DNA from: Prevotella sp.
GTDB taxonomy: Bacteria; Bacteroidota; Bacteroidia; Bacteroidales; Bacteroidaceae
Reading direction: 5' to 3'
DNA length: 38,150 nt
Assembly: GCA_022769285.1 (NCBI GenBank)
Contig: JALEKD010000041.1
Span: forward strand, 1-38,150
Shown: one piece after another, positions 23,808 through 31,595 of the stretch
Layout of the letters: each line of letters starts with the position of its first letter
How positions within the stretch are numbered: the stretch's first letter is position 1
Translations under genes and position numbers: made by a program
The notes under the pieces: generated by a model
Seen by the model: only the letters and a program-made list of their open reading frames with translations
What the model was told of the DNA's origin: nothing
The model's database searches: none

Positions 23808-24479
23808 ATGGACATCAGTACTGAATATATCAAGAAACGGTTTGACGAATTCAACCGCCTGTGCTTTGACGGCAGCCTGCCCCAGCCCACCTTCCGCCTG
23901 TCGAACGTGAAGACGTACTTAGGGCAAATGCGCCGACAGCAGCTGTCATCCCCGTGGGAGCATCGGCATGTCCGGTATGTACTCACCATCAACACCCGGT
24001 ACCAGCTGGCACCGCGGGAGATAGAGGATGTAATACTACACGAGATGATACATTATTATATTATGGTCAACGGCATAGGCGACACCAGTGCCCACGGGCC
24101 CCACTTCCGCCATATTATGGACCGCATTAACCGACAGTACGGCCGGGACATCAGCATAAGCAGCCGCGCAGCCCACCTCACCGATGACAGGCCACAGCAC
24201 CGCCGTTGGCAGGTTCTCTGCCTCATCCGGTTCAGCTCGGACTCATTGGGTGTCATCTGTCCTGCCCTCACTCGCCTCGGCGATATATGGCGGCAGCTGC
24301 AGCGCACGCCAGGCATCAGCAGTTGCCAGTGGTATCAGTCTGACGACCCTTTCTTCGACCGATACCCACGGTCGCGCTCGCTGCGGGTATTCCGCATAAC
24401 CGAGGCCGAGGCGCACGCGCACCTCTCCAGCGCGCACACCATGCAAAAGGTGGGAAACCAGCTACGTGTCATAGACTGA
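23808..24479 (+). CDS. SprT-like zinc metalloprotease domain protein
   Basis: A 223-residue protein. The SprT-like domain (about 5-120) starts YIKKRFDEFNRLCFDGSLPQ and holds the HExxH zinc motif HEMIH at 78-82, followed by a third histidine in GPHFRHIMDRIN. The C-terminal half (about 135-223) lacks the four-cysteine zinc ribbon of the longer SprT relatives; only isolated cysteines are seen. The family includes proteases for DNA-protein crosslinks (Spartan), but bacterial SprT function is poorly known. ATG 23808 is chosen as the first start with family-like sequence; an earlier frame overlaps the promoter. Confidence 0.85.
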   Translation: MDISTEYIKKRFDEFNRLCFDGSLPQPTFRLSNVKTYLGQMRRQQLSSPWEHRHVRYVLTINTRYQLAPREIEDVILHEMIHYYIMVNGIGDTSAHGPHFRHIMDRINRQYGRDISISSRAAHLTDDRPQHRRWQVLCLIRFSSDSLGVICPALTRLGDIWRQLQRTPGISSCQWYQSDDPFFDRYPRSRSLRVFRITEAEAHAHLSSAHTMQKVGNQLRVID

Positions 24480-24488
24480 TTTCCCACC
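24449..24488 (-). terminator. Terminator of the DUF3298 gene inside the end of sprT-like
   Basis: GGTGGGAAA (24449-24457) and TTTCCCACC (24480-24488) form a perfect 9-bp stem. On the minus strand it is followed by TTTTGC, so it fits a terminator for the convergent lipoprotein gene. It spans the stop codon of the SprT-like gene and could also end that transcript, though its plus-strand flank lacks a U-run. Confidence 0.5.
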
Positions 24489-24525
24489 CTGTTGCCCGTC
24501 ACCGGACATATTTTTCAACCACTTA

Positions 24526-25380
24526 CTAAGCGCCACCCACCAACTGCAGGGCCTCGGTGGTCATGTAGGGCTTCACCTTGTCGTAAGGCAGGGTAAAGGT
24601 AATCATGCCCATGGCGTAAGGGCCTATCTCGTACTGCTGATAGATGAAGCAGAGGCCTGTGGGGGTCAGGTAGGGGGGACACTTAGGCAGAGGGATGATG
24701 CCATTGTCTATGAAGAGCAGGCCGAGCACCTCTTTGGCCGTTACCTTCTGGCCCTGCGCGGTGACATAGTCGGCCACCCCCTGGGCCAGCAGTGGCTGCA
24801 CCTTCCTCACCTGTGCCGTATCTACCGTGGCCTTCAGCACGCGGCCCGACGGCTTCAGAATATTGTACGTGAAAGACGCCGTAGAGCCATGCGCGCCACC
24901 CAGAAAGCAATAGCTTTCGACACTATAGGTTACATAGCGGGGCGTATCGGCCATCTTGCGTACCGATGCCGTGTACGAGTATGGTGCCATGGCAAATGTA
25001 TGGTCCATGGCCCGCATCGAGTCTACTCCCTGCTGCCCGTAGTAACGCACCATAGCCTGACCATCGGCCGGGTCGCCGGCATAGGCAGGCCCAGGGCTGC
25101 TGCTAAATGCAGTGGCAAACGACATGCTGTCTAACATGGCGTTGATAAAGGTACGCACGCCTATGGCCATTGAGTCGGTGCCCGCGGGCACGTCGGCGCT
25201 AACTACGCAACTGAGCAGACTGTCGGTCTGCTGAAACTTGACGCTGTCTGTAAGCAGCGAGTCAGAAGAGCCACCCCCTGACACCATCTTACACCCTGTC
25301 ATGCCCATCATGGCTCCTATCGTCACAACGGCGTCTAATAAAATTTTTCTCATCATCCGTATTTTCTGGGTTTTATTCAT
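24526..25380 (-). CDS. DUF3298 / RsiV-like lipoprotein
   Basis: A 284-residue predicted lipoprotein. The signal peptide ends in the lipobox MTGC (cysteine at residue 30 from the first ATG). The mature part has a DUF4163-like N-terminal region and a C-terminal DUF3298 domain marked by YCFLGGAHGSTASFTYNI and IIPLPKCPPYLTPTGLCFIY. Proteins with this pair include the lysozyme-binding anti-sigma factor RsiV of Bacillus, but here the anti-sigma part is absent, so the role is unknown. The ATGs at codons 9 and 10 (25356 and 25353) would give a more usual 22-residue signal peptide. Confidence 0.8.
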   Translation of the reverse strand: MNKTQKIRMMRKILLDAVVTIGAMMGMTGCKMVSGGGSSDSLLTDSVKFQQTDSLLSCVVSADVPAGTDSMAIGVRTFINAMLDSMSFATAFSSSPGPAYAGDPADGQAMVRYYGQQGVDSMRAMDHTFAMAPYSYTASVRKMADTPRYVTYSVESYCFLGGAHGSTASFTYNILKPSGRVLKATVDTAQVRKVQPLLAQGVADYVTAQGQKVTAKEVLGLLFIDNGIIPLPKCPPYLTPTGLCFIYQQYEIGPYAMGMITFTLPYDKVKPYMTTEALQLVGGA

Positions 25381-25440
25381 TTCGGTTGCTCACCGGCTCT
25401 CCCGCTTCTCATGTAGAAGTGGCGGCAAGTCTATCTGCTG

Positions 25441-25472
25441 CAAAGATATGGAAAAAACAAATACCCACCAAG
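25441..25472 (-). promoter_or_regulatory. Promoter of the DUF3298 lipoprotein gene
   Basis: On the minus strand CTTG (25469-25472), a 20-nt spacer and TATCTTTG (25441-25448), followed by CAG, match TTTG-N20-TAnnTTTG with one -33 mismatch. Transcription would start near 25434, about 54 nt before the first ATG. Confidence 0.6.
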
Positions 25473-25483
25473 CCATTCGCCCT

Positions 25484-25612
25484 TTATTTTTCACGGGCGG
25501 CAGTCAGGGCCTTGCCCACTAATATGGCAGCAGTTCCCTCCATGGTGCCGGCAATTACAAGAAGCAGTTCTGCTACACCCGAAGTGGTTATCACGGTGCC
25601 AATGACCATCAT
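25484..25612 (-). CDS. Candidate small hydrophobic protein (42 residues)
   Basis: A short frame MMVIGTVITTSGVAELLLVI followed by AGTMEGTAAILVGKALTAAREK. The composition (a long hydrophobic run with small residues, then a charged end) fits a one- or two-helix membrane peptide. It lies between the family A repeat and the lipoprotein promoter, so it would have a separate transcript, for which I see no promoter. It could be chance. There is no independent support such as overlap with a neighbour. Confidence 0.25.
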   Translation of the reverse strand: MMVIGTVITTSGVAELLLVIAGTMEGTAAILVGKALTAAREK

Positions 25613-25621
25613 TAGAAATAA

Positions 25622-25791
25622 TAAGACCAGACTTTAGCTTTCTAAAGACGGCTCCCAGCTCGGTAAAGATGGCTCCGGGAAACGTAAAGGCCGGTCGCTG
25701 CGATTTCCGCGACTGCTATTGGCGTGCAGGACTCCCAGCACCAGCGCGTAGGGAGCGCTTTCTATTCTTTTACTTCTTTACTTTTCAAGTT
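25622..25791 (+). repeat. Family A dispersed repeat, copy 3
   Basis: Starts AAGACCAGACTTTAGCTTTC, then two units beginning GGCTCCCAGCTCG (25650) and GGCTCCGGGAAAC (25671), then AAAGGCCGGTC, a variable part, and the T-rich tail CTTTCTATTCTTTTACTTCT. Only the plus orientation is seen. No inverted tail is visible to its left. It occupies part of the 777-nt gap 25381-26157; the rest (25792-26060) shows no gene or structure that I can name. Confidence 0.7.
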
Positions 25792-26069
25792 CCCTTTTTA
25801 TTTATTTTTCTCCAAAAGAAGGCCCCTAACTCGCAACAGAGGGTCGCCATCCGACTGCCAGATAAAAATATACTCATAGTCAGCATCTTGCATCTTCGGC
25901 CGATAATGGGCCTCGCAGCGGAAGGCTTTTTTATAAAACTTTACACCTCTGTGTCCAAAACAGGGGGTATCGCAGGGGTCAAAATAGGGGTTACGGGAGC
26001 TAAATTGGCTACAAATGAGCTACTTATAACAATTTTTAGCCCCCTAAAGCGTAAAAAAGGCAAAATATC

Positions 26070-26101
26070 TTTTCGTATCACACAAAAAACTATTATATTT
26101 G
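26070..26101 (+). promoter_or_regulatory. Promoter of the HU gene
   Basis: TTTTCG (26070-26075) and TATATTTG (26094-26101), followed by C, with 19 nt between TTTC and the -7 box. The -7 element is a full consensus match and the -33 has one mismatch. The start would be near 26108, about 50 nt before the HU ATG. Confidence 0.6.
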
Positions 26102-26157
26102 CACTCTCAAAGACGAGAGTAGAGTAAAATAACAATACAATTAACAAAATAAAGACA

Positions 26158-26436
26158 ATGACAAAGACAGAAATTGTAAATCAGATTTCAGAAAATACTG
26201 GTATTTCAAAAAAGGAAGTAGCCATTGTAGTTGAAAGCTTTATGAAGACCGTCAAGGAGAGCCTTCTCAACAAGGAACACATATCTCTGCGTGGTTTCGG
26301 AAACTTCATTATCAAGCACCGTGCCGAGAAGACAGCTCGCAACATACAGAAGAATACTACCGTGATTATTCCCGCTCACGACTACCCCAGCTTCAAGCCA
26401 GCTAAAGAGTTCGTCGAGGAGATGAAGAACAAGTAA
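26158..26436 (+). CDS. HU/IHF-family DNA-binding protein
   Basis: A 92-residue nucleoid protein that bends DNA as a dimer. The helical N-terminus MTKTEIVNQISENTGISKKE is followed by the beta-arm region, with GFGNFIIKHRAEKTARN as the signature and PAHDYPSFKPAKEF at the end of the fold. It has a short lysine-rich C-terminal end. Length is typical for HU/IHF. It is the first gene of a unit with the 29-residue basic protein (43 nt downstream), and is followed by a terminator before rng. Confidence 0.93.
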   Translation: MTKTEIVNQISENTGISKKEVAIVVESFMKTVKESLLNKEHISLRGFGNFIIKHRAEKTARNIQKNTTVIIPAHDYPSFKPAKEFVEEMKNK

Positions 26437-26479
26437 GACGATAAGAGAAACAATCATAAACCATTTAAACTAAATTATT

Positions 26480-26569
26480 ATGCCAAACGGTAAGAAGAAA
26501 AAGGGCCACAAGATGGCCACGCACAAGCGCAAAAAGAGATTAAGAAAGAACAGACATAAGAGCAAGTAA
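26480..26569 (+). CDS. 29-residue lysine-rich protein, probable ribosome-associated
   Basis: Encodes MPNGKKKKGHKMATHKRKKR followed by LRKNRHKSK. It is made almost wholly of lysine, arginine and histidine, with a conserved-looking MATHKRKKR segment. Very similar mini-proteins are, as I recall, widely conserved in Bacteroidota next to HU or RNase E/G genes. A Bacteroidota-specific ribosomal protein is a plausible identity, but I cannot confirm which. It is too short for many annotation pipelines. It follows HU by 43 nt and precedes a strong terminator. Confidence 0.85.
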   Translation: MPNGKKKKGHKMATHKRKKRLRKNRHKSK

Positions 26570-26604
26570 TCTAACTATTGCTCTGTAGCCTATTCAAAGC
26601 TAAT

Positions 26605-26637
26605 GGGGCGTGTCGGGCGACATGCCCCAGTTTTTTT
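26605..26637 (+). terminator. Terminator / attenuator upstream of rng
   Basis: GGGGCGTGTCG and CGACATGCCCC pair over 11 bp with one G-U, then AG and a seven-T run (26631-26637). It is a near-ideal intrinsic terminator. It ends the HU-mini-protein transcript, yet only 21 nt separate the T-run from the rng start, too little for a promoter, so rng must depend on read-through or a promoter further upstream. Confidence 0.85.
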
Positions 26638-26658
26638 AAAGCAATAAGTGAAGAAATT

Positions 26659-28233
26659 ATGACAAGCGAAGTAATCATCGATGTCCATCAGAAAGAAATA
26701 TCGATAGCTCTGCTGGAAGACAAGAACCTGGTAGAGTATCAGAACGAGCCTCGCTCGGCCTCTTTCAGCGTGGGCAATGTCTACATAGCCAAGGTTAAGA
26801 AATTAATGCCAGGCTTGAACGCTAGCTTTGTGGACGTGGGATATGAGCGCGATGCCTTTCTTCATTATCTTGACTTAGGTAGCCAGTTCAAGTCATACGA
26901 GAAGTACCTCAAGCAGGTACAGAGCGACAGAAAGAAGCTCTACCCGTTCGCCAAAGCCTCTCGGCTGCCCGACCTGCCCAAGGATGGGAGCGTGCAGAAC
27001 ACGCTAAAAGTGGGCGACGAGGTTCTGGTGCAAATTGTAAAGGAACCCATCTCGACAAAGGGGCCTCGCCTGACGGGCGAGATATCCTTTGCGGGTCGTT
27101 TTCTGGTTCTGATGCCTTTCGGAGACAAGGTTTCGGTCTCTTCTAAAATCAAGTCGGGCGAAGAGAGGGCTCGGCTCAAGCAGCTTATACACAGTATCAA
27201 GCCCAAGAACTGCGGCGTAATCGTACGAACCGTAGCCGAGGGAAAGCGAGTAGCCGAGCTGGACGCCGAGCTTAAAGTTCTGACTAAGCGGTGGGAAGAT
27301 GCCATCACCAAGGTACAGAAGACGCAGAAGCGACCCCAGTTGGTGTTCGAGGAGACCAGCAGGGCTGTCGCCCTGTTACGCGACCTGTTCAACCCGAGCT
27401 ACGAGAATATCTACGTGAATGACGAGGAGGTATTCAAGGAAGTAAAAGACTACGTATCGCTTATCGCTCCGGAAAAAGCGAGTATCGTGAAACTCTATAC
27501 GGGTAAAGTTCCAATCTTCGACAACTTCAATGTTACCAAGCAGATAAAGTCGAGCTTCGGCAAGACGGTCAACTACCGTCACGGAGCCTACATGATTATC
27601 GAACACACGGAGGCCATGCACGTGGTTGACGTGAACAGCGGCAACAGGTCGAAGTCTGAAAACGGGCAGGAACAGAATGCGCTGGAAACGAACCTGGGCG
27701 CAGCCGACGAGTTGGCCCGCCAGCTGAGGTTAAGGGATATGGGCGGCATCATTGTGGTCGACTTTATCGACATGAACCTCGCTGAGGACAGGCAGATGCT
27801 CTATGAGCGCATGTGTAAGAACATGCAGAAAGACAGAGCCCGCCACAACATCCTGCCGTTAAGCAAATTCGGCCTAATGCAGATTACCAGACAGCGGGTG
27901 CGCCCTGCCATGGACGTAAACGTTGAGGAGACGTGCCCCACGTGTAACGGCACAGGCAAAATCAAGTCGAGTATTCTGTTTACCGACATGCTTGAGGGTA
28001 AGATTGACCGTCTGGTCAACAAGATTGGTATCAAGAAATTTTATCTGCACGTACACCCGTACGTTGCAGCATACATCAACGAGGGCTTAATATCGCTCAA
28101 ACGGAGATGGCAGCTGAAGTACGGCATGGGGGTACATGTAGTGGCTTCCCAAAAGTTGGCTTTTTTGCAGTACGAGTTCTATGATGCAAAAAAGCAGTTT
28201 ATAGATATGAAGGAAGAAATCGAGAACAAGTAA
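26659..28233 (+). CDS. rng: Ribonuclease E/G
   Basis: A 524-residue endoribonuclease of the RNase E/G family that processes rRNA and starts mRNA decay. An S1-like domain is at the N-terminus (SFSVGNVYIAKVKKLMPGLN, about 35-54; FVDVGYERDAFLHYLD). Next come the RNase H-like and 5'-sensor parts (GPRLTGEISFAGRFLVLMP), then the DNase I-like catalytic region with IIVVDFIDMN carrying the metal-binding aspartates. A zinc-link CPTCNGTGK follows. It lacks the long E. coli RNase E scaffold tail, so it is RNase G-like. ATG 26659 is chosen because an in-frame start at 26578 would place the terminator inside the gene. Confidence 0.93.
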   Translation: MTSEVIIDVHQKEISIALLEDKNLVEYQNEPRSASFSVGNVYIAKVKKLMPGLNASFVDVGYERDAFLHYLDLGSQFKSYEKYLKQVQSDRKKLYPFAKASRLPDLPKDGSVQNTLKVGDEVLVQIVKEPISTKGPRLTGEISFAGRFLVLMPFGDKVSVSSKIKSGEERARLKQLIHSIKPKNCGVIVRTVAEGKRVAELDAELKVLTKRWEDAITKVQKTQKRPQLVFEETSRAVALLRDLFNPSYENIYVNDEEVFKEVKDYVSLIAPEKASIVKLYTGKVPIFDNFNVTKQIKSSFGKTVNYRHGAYMIIEHTEAMHVVDVNSGNRSKSENGQEQNALETNLGAADELARQLRLRDMGGIIVVDFIDMNLAEDRQMLYERMCKNMQKDRARHNILPLSKFGLMQITRQRVRPAMDVNVEETCPTCNGTGKIKSSILFTDMLEGKIDRLVNKIGIKKFYLHVHPYVAAYINEGLISLKRRWQLKYGMGVHVVASQKLAFLQYEFYDAKKQFIDMKEEIENK

Positions 28234-28238
28234 ACCAA

Positions 28239-28267
28239 AGAGCCCCGACCTAAACGGCCGGGGCTCT
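28239..28267. terminator. Terminator after rng
   Basis: AGAGCCCCG and CGGGGCTCT form a perfect 9-bp stem (extendable by AA/TT), starting 6 nt after the rng stop. Flanking U-runs are short on both strands. It lies between convergent genes and may serve both. Confidence 0.65.
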
Positions 28268-28286
28268 TCGGTTATTATCGTCAGGG

Positions 28287-28322
28287 CTATTATAGCAGGG
28301 CTTTAACGCTCTGCTATAATAG
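28287..28322 (-). terminator. Hairpin across the stop codon of the GH106-type gene
   Basis: CTATTATAGCAG (28287-28298) and CTGCTATAATAG (28311-28322) are perfect 12-bp inverted arms. The minus-strand gene stops at 28303-28305, in the loop. No U-run follows, so it may be a transcript-stabilising hairpin and not a strict terminator. Confidence 0.45.
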
Positions 28323-31300
28323 TTACAGGCCCTACAAGTCCAGACTTGAGCAGGGGCTCGTCAGCCTTGAAGAATGTTATCGGATAATAAGCCACACGCT
28401 TCATGCCGGGCTGCTCGTCGCCCACCAGGCGGTTGTGCCAGGGATTGGCCACGGCTATCTCGATAGTGTTGACACCAGCCTGCACGGCATCGGTAATGTC
28501 TATGCGGTAGGGAGCATGCCAGGTTACGCCCAGGGTCTTCCCGTTGACCTTAACCTCGGCCAGGTCGTGTACCTCGCCTAACGACAGCCAGATGCGGGCG
28601 GGCTTATTTTTCTTCTTGAGCTGCTTGGCTGGTATGGTGAACCGGTTGGTATAGGTGGCCACGCCCGAGAAGTAGCGTATGCCGGCATCGGCCGACTCGG
28701 TGAGCGAGGCCAGCTGGCTGAGGGTGGTCTGTGCGGGTGCGCCACGGCCCGGCTGGAACGTCACGGTCCACGGGGCCGTCGGCACGGCCATCTGCTGCTC
28801 GGTAGGTACGGACAGCGTTACCTTGGCAGCCTGCGCATCATCGACCATTACCACAAACACAGCATCGTAGGCCGGCATATTGAGGGGTACCAGCGTGCGC
28901 CCATCGGCTATCTCATAACTTACGTCCTCGCGCACACCTGTATCTGCATGCCACAACTGTGGTTTCTTACCCGTAACATTGAACGAGGCAGTAAACTGGC
29001 GGTTGCCGTCAGTCTGATTGGCTATCCAGTAGATGTCTCCATCATTCAGGCGACGATGTACGAACTTCAGGTTGGCCTTGGCATCGCTGAAGGTAACATC
29101 GGGAGCCACGCCCATATTGGCCAAAACCTTATCTATAGTTACACCCGTGATGACATTCTTACGGCCTGGTGCCCAGATGTCGGCCACCAGGCGGTTGAAC
29201 TCATCGGGAGAACCCTCCATGCCTGCCAGGGTCTGCGGCTTCTCGCCGGCGATGGTCACCCCGGCATCGGCCAGCACCTTGATACGGCGCAACATCTTGA
29301 TGGACATCATGCTTGCATTGTCCAACCACAGCAAACGGTAACTCATGCCCGTCTTAGTAACCAGTCGGCCGTCTGACGGCTGCAGTTCGTTCAGCACAAC
29401 AGATGGACTGACAAAGTCGTAGTTGTAAGTATTGGGAATATTGGGCATGCGGGTCTGGTAGCGGGCTGTTATGTTAGTGTCCTCACCATAATAACAAGCC
29501 ACATCGGCCACAAAGTGACCCTGACGAAGCAGATAGCAACTGCGCGAGAGGTAATCGGTCCACGCACCAGCCTGATTGGCCCACGTTTCATGGCGATCAA
29601 ACCACTGGCCCCAAAGGCCAAGACCCAGACCAGGCACTTTGTCATCGACGGGCTGGTGGGGCGAGGTGTGGATGACAAAGAGGTTAAGGCCGCAGGCCAT
29701 CGCAGCATCAGCGGTGGGCTTCAAGATAGCGGGGCTGTACACAAAGGCACCATCGCGGAAGCCATCAGAGGTAAAGGACTCAGCGGCAGCCACATTCTGA
29801 CCATAGATATGGGCCACCGAGGCCGACTCGCGTATGTCGCTCTCGTGCTGTGGAATGGAAATGAGGTGCTGCTTGTAGCGCATCCATATCGCGGACATCG
29901 GAATGTCAGCATAGCGCTTACAGTCCATACCGTCTGTCAGGTTGGCCCGCCATGCCTCGTGACTCTCCGTGTACCGTTTCAGTCCGTAAGGCCGAAGGAT
30001 ATCGTTGAGCTGGTCATAATGGTACTCGCTCATCATGTCGCCAATGGTGGTGCGCCAGTCAAAGAGGAAGCGCTCGGTCTCATCAACACTATTGACGATG
30101 ATGCCAGAGAGCGCTGGGAGCCAGGGAAGCAGGTCGTAACCACGGCGAGACTTAAACTCCTCTGCCATACGCCCTGTCCAGGTCTGACAGCCAGCCTCGT
30201 AGCTATCATTGAGCAAATGGGTGATGCCGCGCTTACCCAGCAAGCCCTGGCTGGCATCGATATAGGTCTGCAGATAATTCTTGTAGTAATCGCGGATGGC
30301 CACGGGATCCAGTTTGTCTACCTCCAGACCGGTAGCCTCGGGCGAGGCGGGATGATTGGTCTTGCCCGTAAGGCCATAGCCGAAGCGCATGATACGCCAG
30401 CGACCCTTGGGAGCCTTCCAGGTGAGTACGCCGTCCTTGACCATCGAGGTAACGTCGATGATATCGCTCATGCGAACCACATCGGTGGTAGCCGGGGTCT
30501 TGACCGAGGTGCCATAGCGGTACAGCGAGTGGCCCGCCTTATCGGGCACTAAGTTAACGCGGTACACGGGCGACAGCTTGAGCGACGACAGCCTGAAGCC
30601 GCTGGCTGGGTTGCCTTTCTCGGTGCTCTGCAACTCTACCTTGAAGTACCGCGCAGTAGTGGCGGGTATGTCGGCCACTTTCTCCAGACCTCCCTGATAG
30701 CCCAAGTCAGCCACCTTGGTAAAGGTCTTACCATCGGTACTACTATAGACGGTTGCCGAATAGTTTTCTTCCTTAGGTTCTATCTTCAGAGCCGACCACT
30801 CCACAGAGCGGATGGTTCGTGGCGTGCGGAAGTCGAACATGACCCATGCCTTGCCGGCTGCGTCGGCCTTGACGGTGGCATAGTCTGATATGCTGTCATT
30901 GTCGAGCTGCTCCACGGTAACCTTGCCACCGCTGGTGGTAAGCACGGGATTCATCTCGACCATCGTCAGGTCGTTATCGGATACCCGCATGGCCAGGATG
31001 GCTATGTCGCGGTAGAAGCGCTTCTTCATAAATACCGTGGCGACCGAACTGTTGACATAGGAGTAATCCTTGTAGGGCCCCGTAATGTCGAACCCGCTGG
31101 GCAGGGTTATCCGGAGCGTACGGCCGGTACCCTTTACAATCTGCTGGCGCCACACCAGCTTTTTCATGCCGTCCTCGTCCTTCACCCAGGGGCCTCCGGT
31201 CTCGCTCCAGCCTGGCGCGCTGGCGATGGTGGCCTCTAAGCCCAGGCTGTCGGCCAACGTGATGGCATAGTGGAAGGCATCCTTCCACTCGGGGGTCATG

Positions 31301-31572
31301 TATGGCAGTCGCTTCTGCACTATCTGAGGGGTTGAAAGCCCCGCATCGAAAACGTGGAAGCCAGCGATGCCCGAGCGCTTCATCCAGGTAAGGTCCTTGC
31401 GGATACCGTCCTTGGTAATGTTGCCGTTCATCCAGTGCCACCACACACGGGGGCGCGCCAACTGGTCGGGATTAAGAAAACTCTGATAAAGTGTCTGTGA
31501 CTGCTGGGCCGCTGCGGGCGTTACCGCGAGGGCCGATAGTAACAGGATTGGTAAGGATTTAAGTTTGTGCAT
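28303..31572 (-). CDS. Exported GH106-type glycoside hydrolase (alpha-L-rhamnosidase family)
   Basis: A 1089-residue exported enzyme. The signal peptide LPILLLSALAVTPAAA is at about 7-22. The N-terminal catalytic region (PF17132-like) begins RPRVWWHWMNGNITKDGIRK (about 41-60) and includes EATIASAPGWSETGGPWV. A discoidin-like insert at about 245-335 holds AWVMFDFRTPRTIRSVEWSA. Catalytic-region markers HLLNDSYEAG and YTESHEAWRANLTDG follow. The C-terminal galactose-binding-like domain (about 1000-1070) contains IWLSLGEVHDLAEVKVNGKT. GH106 members remove rhamnose from plant pectins, but substrate and anomer cannot be read here. It is the last gene of the fabD run, 23 nt after alaX. Confidence 0.82.
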   Translation of the reverse strand: MHKLKSLPILLLSALAVTPAAAQQSQTLYQSFLNPDQLARPRVWWHWMNGNITKDGIRKDLTWMKRSGIAGFHVFDAGLSTPQIVQKRLPYMTPEWKDAFHYAITLADSLGLEATIASAPGWSETGGPWVKDEDGMKKLVWRQQIVKGTGRTLRITLPSGFDITGPYKDYSYVNSSVATVFMKKRFYRDIAILAMRVSDNDLTMVEMNPVLTTSGGKVTVEQLDNDSISDYATVKADAAGKAWVMFDFRTPRTIRSVEWSALKIEPKEENYSATVYSSTDGKTFTKVADLGYQGGLEKVADIPATTARYFKVELQSTEKGNPASGFRLSSLKLSPVYRVNLVPDKAGHSLYRYGTSVKTPATTDVVRMSDIIDVTSMVKDGVLTWKAPKGRWRIMRFGYGLTGKTNHPASPEATGLEVDKLDPVAIRDYYKNYLQTYIDASQGLLGKRGITHLLNDSYEAGCQTWTGRMAEEFKSRRGYDLLPWLPALSGIIVNSVDETERFLFDWRTTIGDMMSEYHYDQLNDILRPYGLKRYTESHEAWRANLTDGMDCKRYADIPMSAIWMRYKQHLISIPQHESDIRESASVAHIYGQNVAAAESFTSDGFRDGAFVYSPAILKPTADAAMACGLNLFVIHTSPHQPVDDKVPGLGLGLWGQWFDRHETWANQAGAWTDYLSRSCYLLRQGHFVADVACYYGEDTNITARYQTRMPNIPNTYNYDFVSPSVVLNELQPSDGRLVTKTGMSYRLLWLDNASMMSIKMLRRIKVLADAGVTIAGEKPQTLAGMEGSPDEFNRLVADIWAPGRKNVITGVTIDKVLANMGVAPDVTFSDAKANLKFVHRRLNDGDIYWIANQTDGNRQFTASFNVTGKKPQLWHADTGVREDVSYEIADGRTLVPLNMPAYDAVFVVMVDDAQAAKVTLSVPTEQQMAVPTAPWTVTFQPGRGAPAQTTLSQLASLTESADAGIRYFSGVATYTNRFTIPAKQLKKKNKPARIWLSLGEVHDLAEVKVNGKTLGVTWHAPYRIDITDAVQAGVNTIEIAVANPWHNRLVGDEQPGMKRVAYYPITFFKADEPLLKSGLVGPVTIIAER

Positions 31573-31595
31573 ATCTATTTAGATTATGGTTGTTG

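Noticed and set aside
25669..26127. 152-codon plus-strand frame in the gap before HU
   Set aside because: It starts inside the family A repeat, covers the HU promoter, and has low-complexity, non-protein-like composition.
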